DNA of 64,000 nt, from assembly GCA_018333525.1 (NCBI GenBank), contig JAGXTF010000105.1, positions 1-64,000 of the forward strand. Reading direction: 5' to 3'. The notes beneath the pieces were generated by a model that had not been told where the DNA came from, did not search any database, and saw nothing but the letters and a program-made list of their open reading frames with translations. A program made the position numbers and the translations under genes. This document shows positions 19,221 to 29,900 of this stretch, one piece after another. This stretch comes from Bacteroidota bacterium (GTDB lineage Bacteria > Bacteroidota > Bacteroidia > NS11-12g > UBA955). Numbering within the stretch: the first letter of the stretch is position 1; each line of letters opens with the position of its first letter.

Positions 19221-19256
19221 CCGGGAAAATTAGCACAAATATCCAGGTGTTTGAAT

Positions 19257-19682
19257 TCAGGAATTCAAATCCCCTGTTTGATTCAAGGTTTCCAACATTT
19301 TATGATTGGTAACTCTGCGAATACCGTTTTTCATCAGGGTGTAATTAAAATTGATAATTAATCCCAGTTTCAAACTTTTATCCTGCAGCAATTTCACCAT
19401 ACTGTGAATGCGGTGTTCAGCTATTGCTTCACCTGAATCCAATATCAACATGATTCCGTTATCCAAAATAAAATCGATGTTAAACGATAGATTTAACGGA
19501 GTGTTTTTGTACGTGAGCGGAATTGCGATATCGCGCTGGTATGGCATTCCTGCCATGTTCATCTCCTGCTCCAGGCATTTCCGGTAGACCTCCTTGTCCA
19601 ATCCCGGACCCATAGACCGATGTACCTCAATGGCAAACCCAATGGCCTTATGGGCTATTTCATTTTCTCTTGTTAATGGCAT
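19257..19682 (-). CDS. GxxExxY family protein
   Basis: AIGFAIEVHRSMGPGLDKEVYRKCLEQE...LLQDKSLKLGLIINFNYTLMKNGIRRV. Confidence 0.85.
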   Translation of the reverse strand: MPLTRENEIAHKAIGFAIEVHRSMGPGLDKEVYRKCLEQEMNMAGMPYQRDIAIPLTYKNTPLNLSFNIDFILDNGIMLILDSGEAIAEHRIHSMVKLLQDKSLKLGLIINFNYTLMKNGIRRVTNHKMLETLNQTGDLNS

Positions 19683-19898
19683 GACACTTATGTTTCAAAT
19701 GTATAAAATTCACCATGGGTATTCCAAACAATTTCAACTATTTAGAATGAAATTAATCATTTTCTCAACAAAATGGATAAATGTAACCCAGGTTACCATG
19801 ATATAACAGTATTATGGCCACTTTCACGGGTTTTATCCAAGAAAATCCGGCGGTAGAAACAAGGAAATGTTTAAATTCGCCGACAATAATTCTACCCA

Positions 19899-21230
19899 AT
19901 GCTCATACGTCAGGCACTAGTAATAAATGAAGGCAGAAGCTTCATAGCGGATTTACGAACGGAAGGCCCATGGATTGCAGAAATCTCTGAAACCGGCCTC
20001 ATTGCAAAACAGGGAGAAGAGGAGTTGGATGCTTCCGGTAAATGGCTGGTACCGGGAGTAATAGATGATCAGGTCCATTTTAGGGAACCGGGCTTTACAC
20101 ATAAAGCAGAGATTGCTACCGAAAGCATGGCCGCGCTGGCAGGAGGCGTAACCTCTTATATGGAAATGCCAAATGTAAATCCTCAAACTACTTCTATAGA
20201 AAAACTGGAAGAAAAAATGCAGATAGGTGCTGCAAAATCAAAGGTAAATTATTCATTTTTCCTCGGTGCTACCAACCACAATTTAGACGAATTGCGGAAA
20301 ATAAACATAGAGAATACTTGTGGAATAAAAATTTTTATGGGAAGCAGTACCGGCGATATGCTGGTTGATAACCAGAATACACTGGATAAAATTTTTGCAG
20401 AATCACAGTCATTAATAGCTACACATTGTGAGAATGAATTGAGAATCAAACGCCGTTTGCAGGAAGTGAAATATTGGTATGGAGAAGATATTCCGGCCGA
20501 ATTACATCCTGTTATTCGGGACGAGGAAGCATGTTATTTATCTTCCTCATTCGCGGTAGAATTGGCCAAAAACCACAATACCAGACTGCATATTTTGCAT
20601 ATTACCACAGCGCGGGAAACCGCATTATTTCACAATGATATTCCATTAGAACAAAAGCGTATCACCAGTGAAGTTTGTGTGCACCATTTGCATTTTACTT
20701 CTAACGATTATAAAACCCTTGGAAATCTTATCAAATGCAATCCTGCAATAAAGGCTCCGAATAACAGAGAAGCCCTCTGGACAGCTTTGTTAGATGACAG
20801 ACTGGATATTATTGCGACGGACCATGCACCACATACCTGGGACGAAAAACAACAAATGTATTCGAAAAGTCCTGCAGGTTTGCCTTTGGTACAACACAGT
20901 TTGCAGATGATGCTGGAATACGCATTGCAAGGTAAAATAAGCAAAGAAAGAGTTATAGAGAAAATGTGCCATGCCCCTGCCAAATGCTTTCAGGTGCAAA
21001 AGCGCGGCTATATCCGTGAAGGATATTATGCGGATTTGGTATTGGTGGATCCAAACAGAATGTACCAGATTAATAAAGAAAATATTTTGTATAAATGTGG
21101 ATGGAGTCCATTGGAAGGCACCACATTTTCCCATGCAATTGACAAGGTTTTGGTAAATGGAACGCTCAGCTGGGATAATGGCTTTACAGGAAATAAAAAT
21201 CCAATGCGCTTGCTGTTCGACCGCAAATGA
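19899..21230 (+). CDS. pyrC: Dihydroorotase / cyclic amidohydrolase
   Basis: VPGVIDDQVHFREPGFTHKAEIATESMAALAGGVTSYMEMPN, IATDHAPHTWDEK. Confidence 0.9.
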   Translation: MLIRQALVINEGRSFIADLRTEGPWIAEISETGLIAKQGEEELDASGKWLVPGVIDDQVHFREPGFTHKAEIATESMAALAGGVTSYMEMPNVNPQTTSIEKLEEKMQIGAAKSKVNYSFFLGATNHNLDELRKINIENTCGIKIFMGSSTGDMLVDNQNTLDKIFAESQSLIATHCENELRIKRRLQEVKYWYGEDIPAELHPVIRDEEACYLSSSFAVELAKNHNTRLHILHITTARETALFHNDIPLEQKRITSEVCVHHLHFTSNDYKTLGNLIKCNPAIKAPNNREALWTALLDDRLDIIATDHAPHTWDEKQQMYSKSPAGLPLVQHSLQMMLEYALQGKISKERVIEKMCHAPAKCFQVQKRGYIREGYYADLVLVDPNRMYQINKENILYKCGWSPLEGTTFSHAIDKVLVNGTLSWDNGFTGNKNPMRLLFDRK

Positions 21231-21829
21231 AATTCCCTAAAATAAATCCACTTTGGATTCCGCTGGCATTAAATTTATTCCTGTTGGGGGAATATTTCAT
21301 GGATCACGGGAATGCAAAAAATATTGTATTTGTATTTTGGATGCAATCCATTTTACTCGGTCTCGAAAATATTTTTATGATGCTTTTTGCACGCACGGGG
21401 ATGCCCATTATGATGAATAATCAACCCAGCACCACCAGTATATTCAGCAATATTTTTTCCGCAGGTTTTTTTATGGTACATTATGGTGTTTTTATATTGG
21501 CATTTGGAGCCATAGGCGTATTTTCCAAACAAATACCCGGTGAATTATTTCATGCAAAATGGGTGTTTCCTACCATCATTATTCTAGCTATTGGCGCGAT
21601 TTTGGAGCTACCCGGGAAAATAATGGAAGTGCGAAAAAGAAGTGTGAGTTTGATGGGATTAATGTTCATTCCTTATCTCAGGTTAATACCATTTGTAATC
21701 ATTATTTTTGGGGGAGAAAAACTAGCATCCCTGTGGCTGTTTCCATTATTTCTGTTGGGTAAAGTTCTGGTAGATTATATATACTTCCGGTTTTTTAATT
21801 TCAATCAGGCTCCACAAATACAGAATTGA
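21227..21829 (+). CDS. DUF6498-like integral membrane protein
   Basis: 200 aa, several TM helices, FWMQSILLGLENIFMML; 4-bp overlap with the dihydroorotase gene. Confidence 0.6.
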   Translation: MKFPKINPLWIPLALNLFLLGEYFMDHGNAKNIVFVFWMQSILLGLENIFMMLFARTGMPIMMNNQPSTTSIFSNIFSAGFFMVHYGVFILAFGAIGVFSKQIPGELFHAKWVFPTIIILAIGAILELPGKIMEVRKRSVSLMGLMFIPYLRLIPFVIIIFGGEKLASLWLFPLFLLGKVLVDYIYFRFFNFNQAPQIQN

Positions 21830-21923
21830 ATTACTTACTCGAAATTTAGTATACTGCTCCAATTCATATCTCACTGTCGGATCAAATACGATCATTTTAA
21901 ATCGCTTTACGAATTTTATTTAC

Positions 21924-22844
21924 TTATGCCATACGCATGCGTTTGACATAGAAGGGGAGAAGCACCTGGTGAAAATACAGACTTACATCAATGGGATAAA
22001 AATCTATTTTATACTGCAGACATTTGGTACGCATTTGAGTTACAAATGCTTCCGTTTTCCTGCTGTATTCTTCTTTAATTTCTGCAGGATTTAATATCAG
22101 TTTTTCGCCGGTTTCAATATCCTCGAAACGAAATGGGCGCGAAGGAAAATTGAGTTTTAATTCTTCCGGTGCATGCTGAATGTGAAATAAAATTACTTCA
22201 TTCTTCTGGAATCGCAATTGTTGCAAAGCATTCCACATGGCTTTATTGCGCTCCGGATCGCCTTCCATGGCAACATCAAACATATCTGAAAAGATGACCA
22301 CCAAACTGCGTTTTTGTATGGTTTGTGCGAGATATTGCAACGCACCGGTAACCTCAGATTCTCCCTTTTCCGGATTGGTGGAATTGTCCCAAAAAGGCTG
22401 GAGTTTTCTCAGAATTTCTCTATAGTGTGCACTGTTGCTTTTTAATTCACTTTGAAATCGAATTTTACTGTCGAACATGGAAATGCCAAATGCATCTCTT
22501 TGTTTTTTTAATAAATTACAAATGGATGCAGCCGCCAATGCACTAAATCTCAATTTGGAATTCAGATGTTCGGGATAATACATACTTCCGGATATGTCCA
22601 GCAAGATATTGCAGCGCAGATTGGTTTCTTCTTCAAATCGCTTTACATATACCCGGTCGGTGCGCGCAAATAATTTCCAATCGATATTTTTGGTACTTTC
22701 TCCTGGATTGTATTGCCGGTGCTCGGCAAATTCCACGGAAAAACCATGAAAGGGGCTTTTGTGCAGGCCGGTTATGAATCCTTCTACCACTTGTGTGGCG
22801 AGTAATTCTAAATTTCCGTAGGCCTCAACTTCCTGCAACAGCAT
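21924..22844 (-). CDS. DUF58 domain-containing protein
   Basis: FAEHRQYNPGESTKNIDWKLFARTDRVYVKRFEEETNLRCNILLDISGSM. Confidence 0.92.
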   Translation of the reverse strand: MLLQEVEAYGNLELLATQVVEGFITGLHKSPFHGFSVEFAEHRQYNPGESTKNIDWKLFARTDRVYVKRFEEETNLRCNILLDISGSMYYPEHLNSKLRFSALAAASICNLLKKQRDAFGISMFDSKIRFQSELKSNSAHYREILRKLQPFWDNSTNPEKGESEVTGALQYLAQTIQKRSLVVIFSDMFDVAMEGDPERNKAMWNALQQLRFQKNEVILFHIQHAPEELKLNFPSRPFRFEDIETGEKLILNPAEIKEEYSRKTEAFVTQMRTKCLQYKIDFYPIDVSLYFHQVLLPFYVKRMRMA

Positions 22845-22856
22845 GTTTCAAATTTA

Positions 22857-22893
22857 CGCAAAAAAAAAGACGGCCTTTGTGGAGGTCGTCTTT
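22857..22893 (-). terminator. Terminator downstream of trxA
   Basis: AAAGACGGCC...GGTCGTCTTT hairpin followed by a poly-T tract on the minus strand. Confidence 0.75.
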
Positions 22894-22910
22894 CATTGAT
22901 TTATTGTTGT

Positions 22911-23228
22911 TTAAAACTGTGCTTCGAGTTTGTTGGTGATATTGGGTTTTGGTACCGCACCCACAATTTTATCTACTACCTGACCTCCTTTAAAAACAAG
23001 CAGGGTAGGGATGCTGCGCACGCCATAGTTCATAGCAATATCGCCATTCTCATCTACATTGAGTTTTCCTATTACGGCTTTGCCATCGTATTCCTTTGCC
23101 ATTTCTTCTACAATAGGGCCAATCATGCGGCAAGGGCCGCACCACTCCGCCCAGAAATCAACCAGTACGGGTTTGTCTGAATTCAGAACTTTCTCCTGAA
23201 AGTTTGCTGATGTGAATATTTCTGCCAT
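22911..23228 (-). CDS. trxA: Thioredoxin
   Basis: [25 protein letters not shown] active-site motif, 105 aa. Confidence 0.97.
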   Translation of the reverse strand: MAEIFTSANFQEKVLNSDKPVLVDFWAEWCGPCRMIGPIVEEMAKEYDGKAVIGKLNVDENGDIAMNYGVRSIPTLLVFKGGQVVDKIVGAVPKPNITNKLEAQF

Positions 23229-23354
23229 CTTTTATCGGTTTTCTCTTTTTAATTTCAATTCCTGTTCCAAATGTAATACCTGACGAAGTGGCCCGAATTC
23301 GGAGTTTTCCCCACAAATAACCGCCTATTTGTCCTGACAAAGTGATACCCCTGT

Positions 23355-24146
23355 TTATAATTTATTTTCCAGGCTGTATCCAAACAGCGCAAAATCGTAC
23401 TTCACCGGATCATCGGGGTCGAGTTTTTTCAATTCCCCGGTGAGTTCCAAAACGCTGTTCCAATCTGCCTGGGTTCTTTTTAAAATACCCAGACTGGTAG
23501 CAGCTTTTTGCACATGTATGTCTAAAGGACAAAGCAGTTGTTTGGGTTGAATCTGTTTCCAAATCCCAAAATCTACCCCTTTGTCGTCATATCTAACCAT
23601 CCAACGCAGAAAAAGGTTCATTCTTTTACAAGCACTTTTTCGTTCGGGTGTGGAAACATGTTTTTCTGTGCGATTCAGGTGAGGAAGAGAAAAGAATTGA
23701 CGATGGAAATGTATCAAACCATTTCCCACATGCGCATCTGTTTTTTTCATACCTCCTGAAAAAAGCACTTCCATGGAATCTGAACTGCGATAATGCTGTT
23801 GTAAAAATTCCAGAAAATACACCAGATCCCCGTATTGAAAAGTGCGATGCACAAAATGTTCAAAGCGTTTTCTGTCTTTGGGTTTGTGGTTCAGAACAAA
23901 ATCGTAAGGAGCATTTTCCATGCCATGCATTAGTGTATTTAAATTTTTCAGTATCGTGGTGCGCTGTCCCCAGGCCAGCAATGCACTAAACAGAGCTGCG
24001 ATTTCAATATCCTGTTTTTTTGTAAATCGATGTGGAATGGATACAGGATCATTCGGGATGAAGGAGGTGTGGTTGTATTTCTCTACCATACTGTCCAACA
24101 AAGCTTTTAAATCTTTCTTATTTGATTTATTCAAAATACGCCTCAA
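23355..24146 (-). CDS. TIGR02757 family protein
   Basis: PNDPVSIPHRFTKKQDIEIAALFSALLAWGQRTTILKNLNTLM; NLFLRWMVRYDDKGVDFGIWKQI. Confidence 0.85.
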   Translation of the reverse strand: MRRILNKSNKKDLKALLDSMVEKYNHTSFIPNDPVSIPHRFTKKQDIEIAALFSALLAWGQRTTILKNLNTLMHGMENAPYDFVLNHKPKDRKRFEHFVHRTFQYGDLVYFLEFLQQHYRSSDSMEVLFSGGMKKTDAHVGNGLIHFHRQFFSLPHLNRTEKHVSTPERKSACKRMNLFLRWMVRYDDKGVDFGIWKQIQPKQLLCPLDIHVQKAATSLGILKRTQADWNSVLELTGELKKLDPDDPVKYDFALFGYSLENKL

Positions 24147-24196
24147 ATATACCTTGAAGGTATAGGTATGAGAAATGGTAAAAGAGAAATTAAAAA

Positions 24197-27094
24197 TTAC
24201 CTGTGTATCCAGGGAATTTCATAATTGGTTTCTGCAGTTCGAATAGTTACAAAATAAACTCCGGCAGGTAGCGATTCCACATCCAATATCCACCTGGAAT
24301 CCTGCTTGTTGGATAATACTTGTATTTTCCTTCCAATTTCATTTCTTAATTCAATGCTTTGTATTAGTAAATGATTAACCGGCTCAATGGTTATCTTTTC
24401 TGAAGCCGGATTGGGGAAAAGTCTGAACTTATTTTGTAATTGTAAATCTCTGATTCCATTTATATAAATGGAATAACAAAGTGAAGTGTCTGTGCAATTG
24501 TTTTCGGTTACTAACACACCATAATTTCCAGTTTTAGTTGGAATGAATTTCTTTTTTGTTTCTCCTGGTATTATTTGATAACTACTATCACAATTGAACC
24601 ATTGGAATTGGGCATTTTGGGCATAGGAATTCAATGAATTGTCTGTGTCCACAAATATGTTGGTGTTTGGAGCTGTAAGTTTAACAGTTAAATTAACCGA
24701 GCTATCGCAATTATCATGACTTTTAAATTGATAAAAATAAAGTCCGCTTTTGGTAATTGGTTTTCCCAAATACATCACCCTGTCACATCCATTAAGTGTC
24801 AAACTCACCACTGAACTATGTCCAATATCGAATTGACAGGTTAACATGGTACCACAGCCAGCCGTGTTTGGTTCAAAATTGGTAAATACAGTATCGCGTT
24901 TATAGGTTACATTTTTATATTGAATCGCATCGCATCCATGTAATTTCAAAGTATCGTAAATGATACCCGGACAAGTATCGTAATAAACCGCCAATCCTTG
25001 TCGAAGACTACCTGAAATTTTTTTAAAACTTCCCCCGCAAAACAAATATTTATTATTGCCGGTTAATTCCTGTACATAATCATCCGGATTGGGGTTCCAT
25101 GGCAATAATGCACCGTTGGTGCTGTTAACCAGCGCCAGGTATTTTCTGGTAACAGATGCTACTTTGCTAAAATATCCTGATAGTGCGATAGATCCGGATA
25201 AATCAGAAAACGCAACTACTTCTCCATTTTCAATTTTGGGATTCCAGGTATTTCGTACATTCAATGTGGTAGTATCAATGCTTGCTGCAAAATCCTGAGT
25301 GCCGCTTCCGGGAATAAAATTTGACAAATGTCCGCCAACATAAATGCTATTATTAATTACATGAATTTCTCGAATACTGACTGCATAAATAGGGAAATTG
25401 GTGTTTACCGGTTTGTTCTGAAAAGGATCCAAAACAGCTAAACCAGGTCTTTTTATTCCGTTAACGTAATCAAAATCTCCTCCTACAATCATTTTGCCAT
25501 TCAAACCCAATAAACAATTTACCCTGAAATCAGCACCAGGATTCCAACTGTAAGTGTAACCATAAGTGGTATCAATACTTGCAATATTATCTCTGGGCTC
25601 ACTGGTAACCGCACTGAAATCACCACCAAGATATATTCTGGAATCTAAATATTCGATGTCATTAATGCCCGAACAACTAGGTTTCCAATTGAACAGATCG
25701 ATAGTCGATTTGTGAATTGCTACCAGACTACCAGTTGATTTATTGTTGATTTTGTAAAATGAACCATTCAAAATTATTCTGTCTTCCAATACTAAAATTT
25801 TGCTCACTATAGAACTAGGTTGCGGATTCCAGAAATCAGGTTTACCGGTGTTTAAATCCATTCTTGCCAAATTAGGACGCATTACACCCCCTGCGGAAAG
25901 AAATTCACCTCCACAAAATATGGAATTACCGGAAATGGATATGCTGTTTACCCTGGCACCAATATGGTGTGGCACATCTGTGATATTGCCTGATGTACTA
26001 TCCAGGGTTGCAATTCTGGCACATTTCACATTATTTACTGTTATAAAATCTCCACCAATGATGAGCTTACCATCGGGTAAAAAATCTATTGTGTGAATGC
26101 CATTGTTTATGATTGGCGCCCAGCTCATTACTTTAGAATTGACCAGATCATAGGCGAAAATATTTTGATGCTTTATCGAATTATAATAAAAATAAAATGA
26201 TCCACATAAAAACAATTGGTTGTTTTTTATTTTCATGGCATTTATTTCAATAGGGTAGGTGCCATTGGTGGGAATATAAATTGCACCGTTAGTAGTATTG
26301 ATCCCATTGCTGTCTATGATGGTAAATTGTCCTGAATTTACTCCGTTAATTTGCCTGAAATTACCAGCTATATAAATTCTTTTATCGTATACACGCAATG
26401 CACTCACTGTCGCATCTGCGGCAGGTTTCCAGGCTGTTACTCCATTCGTTTTTAAATCTATACAAGCCAGCCTGAATCTGGTATTCCCGTTTATGGAAGT
26501 GAAATCGCCCCCAATGTACATTTTATCGTTGGAAATATGGATACAATGCACCATGGCATCCGGAGATAAATTAAAAGAGGTTAATTTGTTGCTGTTTAAA
26601 TTATAAGCCGCCAAATTCTTTCTGAATGCGCCCAGAATTTTATCAAATTCACCTCCAAAATACAAAATGGAATCCTGCAGGTATAAAACTTTTACAATTC
26701 CATTTACACCATTGCGGAGGTCGGATAAAATTTTACCTGATCCATCCAAATGTACCAATCCGTTTCTGGTACTATCTCCATATTTTTTAAAATATCCCGA
26801 AACAAACCAGCCCCCATTCCCATCTGCAATGGAACATACAACAGAAGAATCAGGTGAGTACTGTCCTGGTAATAATGTGGAATCTGAAATTTTGAATACC
26901 GCACCATAAGGTTGATAAGGACCAACTACATCAAAATCACCACCGAGGTAAACTTTGCCTTCGGCAGTATCTAGTGCAATAGCGCTAACAGAGTTATTGG
27001 GAAACCACCAGTTCTTCTGCAACACAGGGGATTGGGATAGAATTTTGGAACAAATGAGAAATAAAGCTCCAACAAAAATTAATCGTAAATTCAT
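24197..27094 (-). CDS. T9SS type A sorting domain-containing protein with delta-60/beta-propeller-like repeats
   Basis: Many GGDF/GGNF repeats (YIGGDFTSINGNTRFRLACID...W-P), C-terminal FRLFPNPASEKITIEPV...GVYFVTIRT. Start set at MNLRLIFVGALFLICS. Confidence 0.85.
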   Translation of the reverse strand: MNLRLIFVGALFLICSKILSQSPVLQKNWWFPNNSVSAIALDTAEGKVYLGGDFDVVGPYQPYGAVFKISDSTLLPGQYSPDSSVVCSIADGNGGWFVSGYFKKYGDSTRNGLVHLDGSGKILSDLRNGVNGIVKVLYLQDSILYFGGEFDKILGAFRKNLAAYNLNSNKLTSFNLSPDAMVHCIHISNDKMYIGGDFTSINGNTRFRLACIDLKTNGVTAWKPAADATVSALRVYDKRIYIAGNFRQINGVNSGQFTIIDSNGINTTNGAIYIPTNGTYPIEINAMKIKNNQLFLCGSFYFYYNSIKHQNIFAYDLVNSKVMSWAPIINNGIHTIDFLPDGKLIIGGDFITVNNVKCARIATLDSTSGNITDVPHHIGARVNSISISGNSIFCGGEFLSAGGVMRPNLARMDLNTGKPDFWNPQPSSIVSKILVLEDRIILNGSFYKINNKSTGSLVAIHKSTIDLFNWKPSCSGINDIEYLDSRIYLGGDFSAVTSEPRDNIASIDTTYGYTYSWNPGADFRVNCLLGLNGKMIVGGDFDYVNGIKRPGLAVLDPFQNKPVNTNFPIYAVSIREIHVINNSIYVGGHLSNFIPGSGTQDFAASIDTTTLNVRNTWNPKIENGEVVAFSDLSGSIALSGYFSKVASVTRKYLALVNSTNGALLPWNPNPDDYVQELTGNNKYLFCGGSFKKISGSLRQGLAVYYDTCPGIIYDTLKLHGCDAIQYKNVTYKRDTVFTNFEPNTAGCGTMLTCQFDIGHSSVVSLTLNGCDRVMYLGKPITKSGLYFYQFKSHDNCDSSVNLTVKLTAPNTNIFVDTDNSLNSYAQNAQFQWFNCDSSYQIIPGETKKKFIPTKTGNYGVLVTENNCTDTSLCYSIYINGIRDLQLQNKFRLFPNPASEKITIEPVNHLLIQSIELRNEIGRKIQVLSNKQDSRWILDVESLPAGVYFVTIRTAETNYEIPWIHR

Positions 27095-27184
27095 AATATA
27101 AAATATATTTAAATGACCTAAATAACACAATAGGTTGCAATTAACCTAATGGTATGAAAGAAATGCAAGAATATGACAATTTGG

Positions 27185-28330
27185 TTAAACCATTTGCAGG
27201 GCTTTTTCCAAATCGTTTTTCAGGTCTTCTATATTTTCAATACCTACGCTCAAACGGATCAAACTATCTACCAATCCGCTTTTTTCCCTTTGTTCTTTAG
27301 GGATACTCGCATGGGTCATACTGGCAGGATGGCCCACCAGACTTTCCACGCCACCGAGGCTCTCTGCAAGCGAAAACAAATGGGTATTTCTCAAAAATGT
27401 AAATGCACTTTCCAGCGTATCATTTTTTAAGGTAAACGATATCATTCCACCAAAATCCTTCATTTGTTTTTTTGCAATTTCATGTCCGGTATGTTCTTCA
27501 AAACCGGGCCAGTAAACCTTTCCTACTTTGGGGTGATTTTTTAAATAATGCGCTATGATTTTCCCGTTTTCACAATGTCTTTGCATACGCAAATGCAGGG
27601 TTTTAATTCCACGCAATACCAAAAAACAATCCTGAGGCCCGGGAGTTGCGCCACAGCTGTTCTGGATAAAGGCCAATCTCTCTCGCAATTCCAAACTGTT
27701 CATACATAGCGCGCCCATCACCACATCGCTATGCCCGTTGATATATTTGGTTACACTATGCATGATTATATCGGCACCCAATAAAATAGGATTTTGTAAA
27801 TAAGGAGAGGAAAATGTATTGTCAACAACCACCATTGCTCCTGCTTTTTTTCCAATTGCAGCTGCTTTTTCAATATCAATAATATTTAGCATTGGATTGG
27901 TTGGTGTTTCTATCCAAATCATTTTGGTGGATGGAGTTATTGCCGCTTCTATTTGCTTCAAATCCGTCATGTCAACAAAATGAAAACGTATACCAAGAGG
28001 TTCAAATATTTTAGTAAAAATGCGATAAGTTCCACCGTATAAATCGTTGGTAGAAACAACTTCATCTCCGGGCTTCAACAATTTAACCACGGCATCAATG
28101 GCGCCCATACCTGTGCTGAAACAAAGCGCGTGGTTACATTGTTCCAGAGCCGCCAAATTCTTCTGTAAAACATCCCTTGTGGGATTTTGGGTTCTGGCAT
28201 ATTCATATCCTTTGTGATCCCCGGGTGAGGCTTGCACATAGGTGCTGGTTTGAAAAATCGGGGTCATGATGGCACCGGTGGATGGATCCGGTTCGATACC
28301 GGCATGCAGTACTTTAGTTTCAAAATGCAT
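27185..28330 (-). CDS. metB: Cystathionine gamma-synthase / Cys-Met metabolism PLP-dependent enzyme
   Basis: GAIMTPIFQTSTYVQ, EYARTQNPTRDVLQKNLAALE, VVDNTFSSPYLQNP, MHSVTKYINGHSDVVMG. Confidence 0.9.
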   Translation of the reverse strand: MHFETKVLHAGIEPDPSTGAIMTPIFQTSTYVQASPGDHKGYEYARTQNPTRDVLQKNLAALEQCNHALCFSTGMGAIDAVVKLLKPGDEVVSTNDLYGGTYRIFTKIFEPLGIRFHFVDMTDLKQIEAAITPSTKMIWIETPTNPMLNIIDIEKAAAIGKKAGAMVVVDNTFSSPYLQNPILLGADIIMHSVTKYINGHSDVVMGALCMNSLELRERLAFIQNSCGATPGPQDCFLVLRGIKTLHLRMQRHCENGKIIAHYLKNHPKVGKVYWPGFEEHTGHEIAKKQMKDFGGMISFTLKNDTLESAFTFLRNTHLFSLAESLGGVESLVGHPASMTHASIPKEQREKSGLVDSLIRLSVGIENIEDLKNDLEKALQMV

Positions 28331-28392
28331 GAAGCAAAGGTAATAACGGAATTAACAGTTCACCTGAATTCCTGTGAAAGAACAGGCGTTTT

Positions 28393-29250
28393 TCAGGGTT
28401 TCAGTACCATCACTTTTTTGCACCAAACACCGTCGGAACTTACGCTGCGAAGGAAATAACTGCCCGTGGAAAGATTTGTGGTTTGTATGGCAATTTCTTT
28501 TTCGCTCTTTACTTCCAAACCATTGGCAATTTCTATTTGATTTCCCGAAATATCCATTAACTGCCAAACACATGCCGGATCGAAGTTTTCGCATTGAATT
28601 CTTATTACATCCGTTGCAGGATTTGGTGCGACTTTCCATTTATTTTTCTCAGCTTGGATTGGAATTATATCTGTAACGAGGCCATTTTGAAATGCCAGAT
28701 CATCCACAATAAGTTCTGTTGTAGCATCCGGGTTTGAGAATTTTCCGGCAACAATTACCAGGGTGCAGGAATCCGGAGTTTGGTTACTGAGGTAAGTTAT
28801 GCCGAGTTCAAAAAGTTTGTAACCGCTCGAAGAATCTGTAATGCGAAATGTACAATCCCCCGGAGAAGCAATTACCGAATCGTTGTGGTAAAGCATCACA
28901 TAAATAATTGCTTCATCGCCACCGGCTATATTGCTGCGGATATAACCTGTGAGTTTGCCGGGTTTTCCAGTAATTGGAAACTCCAATATTGCAATACCGG
29001 GCGTTGTAAAACTGCCAAAATCCAAAGGTCTTAACCGCATGGCATAGTTACCGGTGTGAGCCGGTGTAAATTGATCTGCACTTACATTAGGTGTATCGTT
29101 GAGGGTTTCCCAATAATCGGGGTTCAAATTTTGACCTGAATCCAGCGTCCAGGCTTCAAAACCGGCATTTGGAATAACGGGCTGTGAAAATATGGAGAAA
29201 CAAAGTCCGAAAACAACGGCGAATACCGGGGTTTTTATGTTGATTTTCAT
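28393..29250 (-). CDS. T9SS type A sorting domain-containing protein
   Basis: Signal peptide, NAGFEAW lectin-like N-terminus, C-terminal WKVAPNPATDVIRIQC...TGSYFLRSVSSDG. Confidence 0.8.
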   Translation of the reverse strand: MKINIKTPVFAVVFGLCFSIFSQPVIPNAGFEAWTLDSGQNLNPDYWETLNDTPNVSADQFTPAHTGNYAMRLRPLDFGSFTTPGIAILEFPITGKPGKLTGYIRSNIAGGDEAIIYVMLYHNDSVIASPGDCTFRITDSSSGYKLFELGITYLSNQTPDSCTLVIVAGKFSNPDATTELIVDDLAFQNGLVTDIIPIQAEKNKWKVAPNPATDVIRIQCENFDPACVWQLMDISGNQIEIANGLEVKSEKEIAIQTTNLSTGSYFLRSVSSDGVWCKKVMVLKP

Positions 29251-29307
29251 GGGTTTAGGAATTGAATTCCATAACAAAATAAACGAATAAAAACCGATAA
29301 TAACAAA

Positions 29308-29868
29308 TTAAAGCTGTGTCGTCTCCAATTTACAAATGATGTCGCCCAGCGAAAATGTACCGGCTTTTATCACATGCGTATTGATACCGCGCAAATTGAG
29401 TTCCCGACCTTCTTCAGAATTTACAAATCGCATGGCGTCTGCACCAAAACGATCTGCAAATTTTTTGCAACCGCGATGTGGTGGTGTAGATACCTCTACA
29501 ATAGCCTCCCCAATTTGAAGTCTGGTACCTGGTGGAATATTGGAGTAACTGAGATTCAGATCTGCATAAATCTGATCCCCTGCCAACGCCCTTCTGGTGC
29601 CTTCCTGCGAAATGAGTGCAATTGCCCTGGAATTCATTATGGTGATTTGTTTTAAAGGATGTGGCTCGCCGTTAGGCATGCTGCTACTGGGTTTAAATTT
29701 CCAATTGTCACCTTCCAAACCTTGCAGGGTGATATTTCCATTTTCCAATTCTTCTCTTTCATTCTCTGCCGGTCTGCGAACAATTAATTCTACTGTGCCG
29801 GAATCAGAAGGGGATTGCCGAATTTCAGAAAGTCCATTCAAAAGTTTTTCAAGACTGAGATGCTGCAT
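29308..29868 (-). CDS. MOSC domain-containing protein
   Basis: AGDQIYADLNLSYSNIPPGTRLQIGEAIVEVSTPPHRGCKKFADRFG. Confidence 0.85.
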   Translation of the reverse strand: MQHLSLEKLLNGLSEIRQSPSDSGTVELIVRRPAENEREELENGNITLQGLEGDNWKFKPSSSMPNGEPHPLKQITIMNSRAIALISQEGTRRALAGDQIYADLNLSYSNIPPGTRLQIGEAIVEVSTPPHRGCKKFADRFGADAMRFVNSEEGRELNLRGINTHVIKAGTFSLGDIICKLETTQL

Positions 29869-29900
29869 TTGAATTCAAAAATACCAAACAATAATTTGGA

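Noticed and set aside
27131-27148. Inverted repeat TAGGTT-gcaatt-AACCTA upstream of the beta-propeller-like T9SS gene
   Set aside because: Only 6-bp arms in AT-rich intergenic DNA; not distinguishable from chance without conservation data
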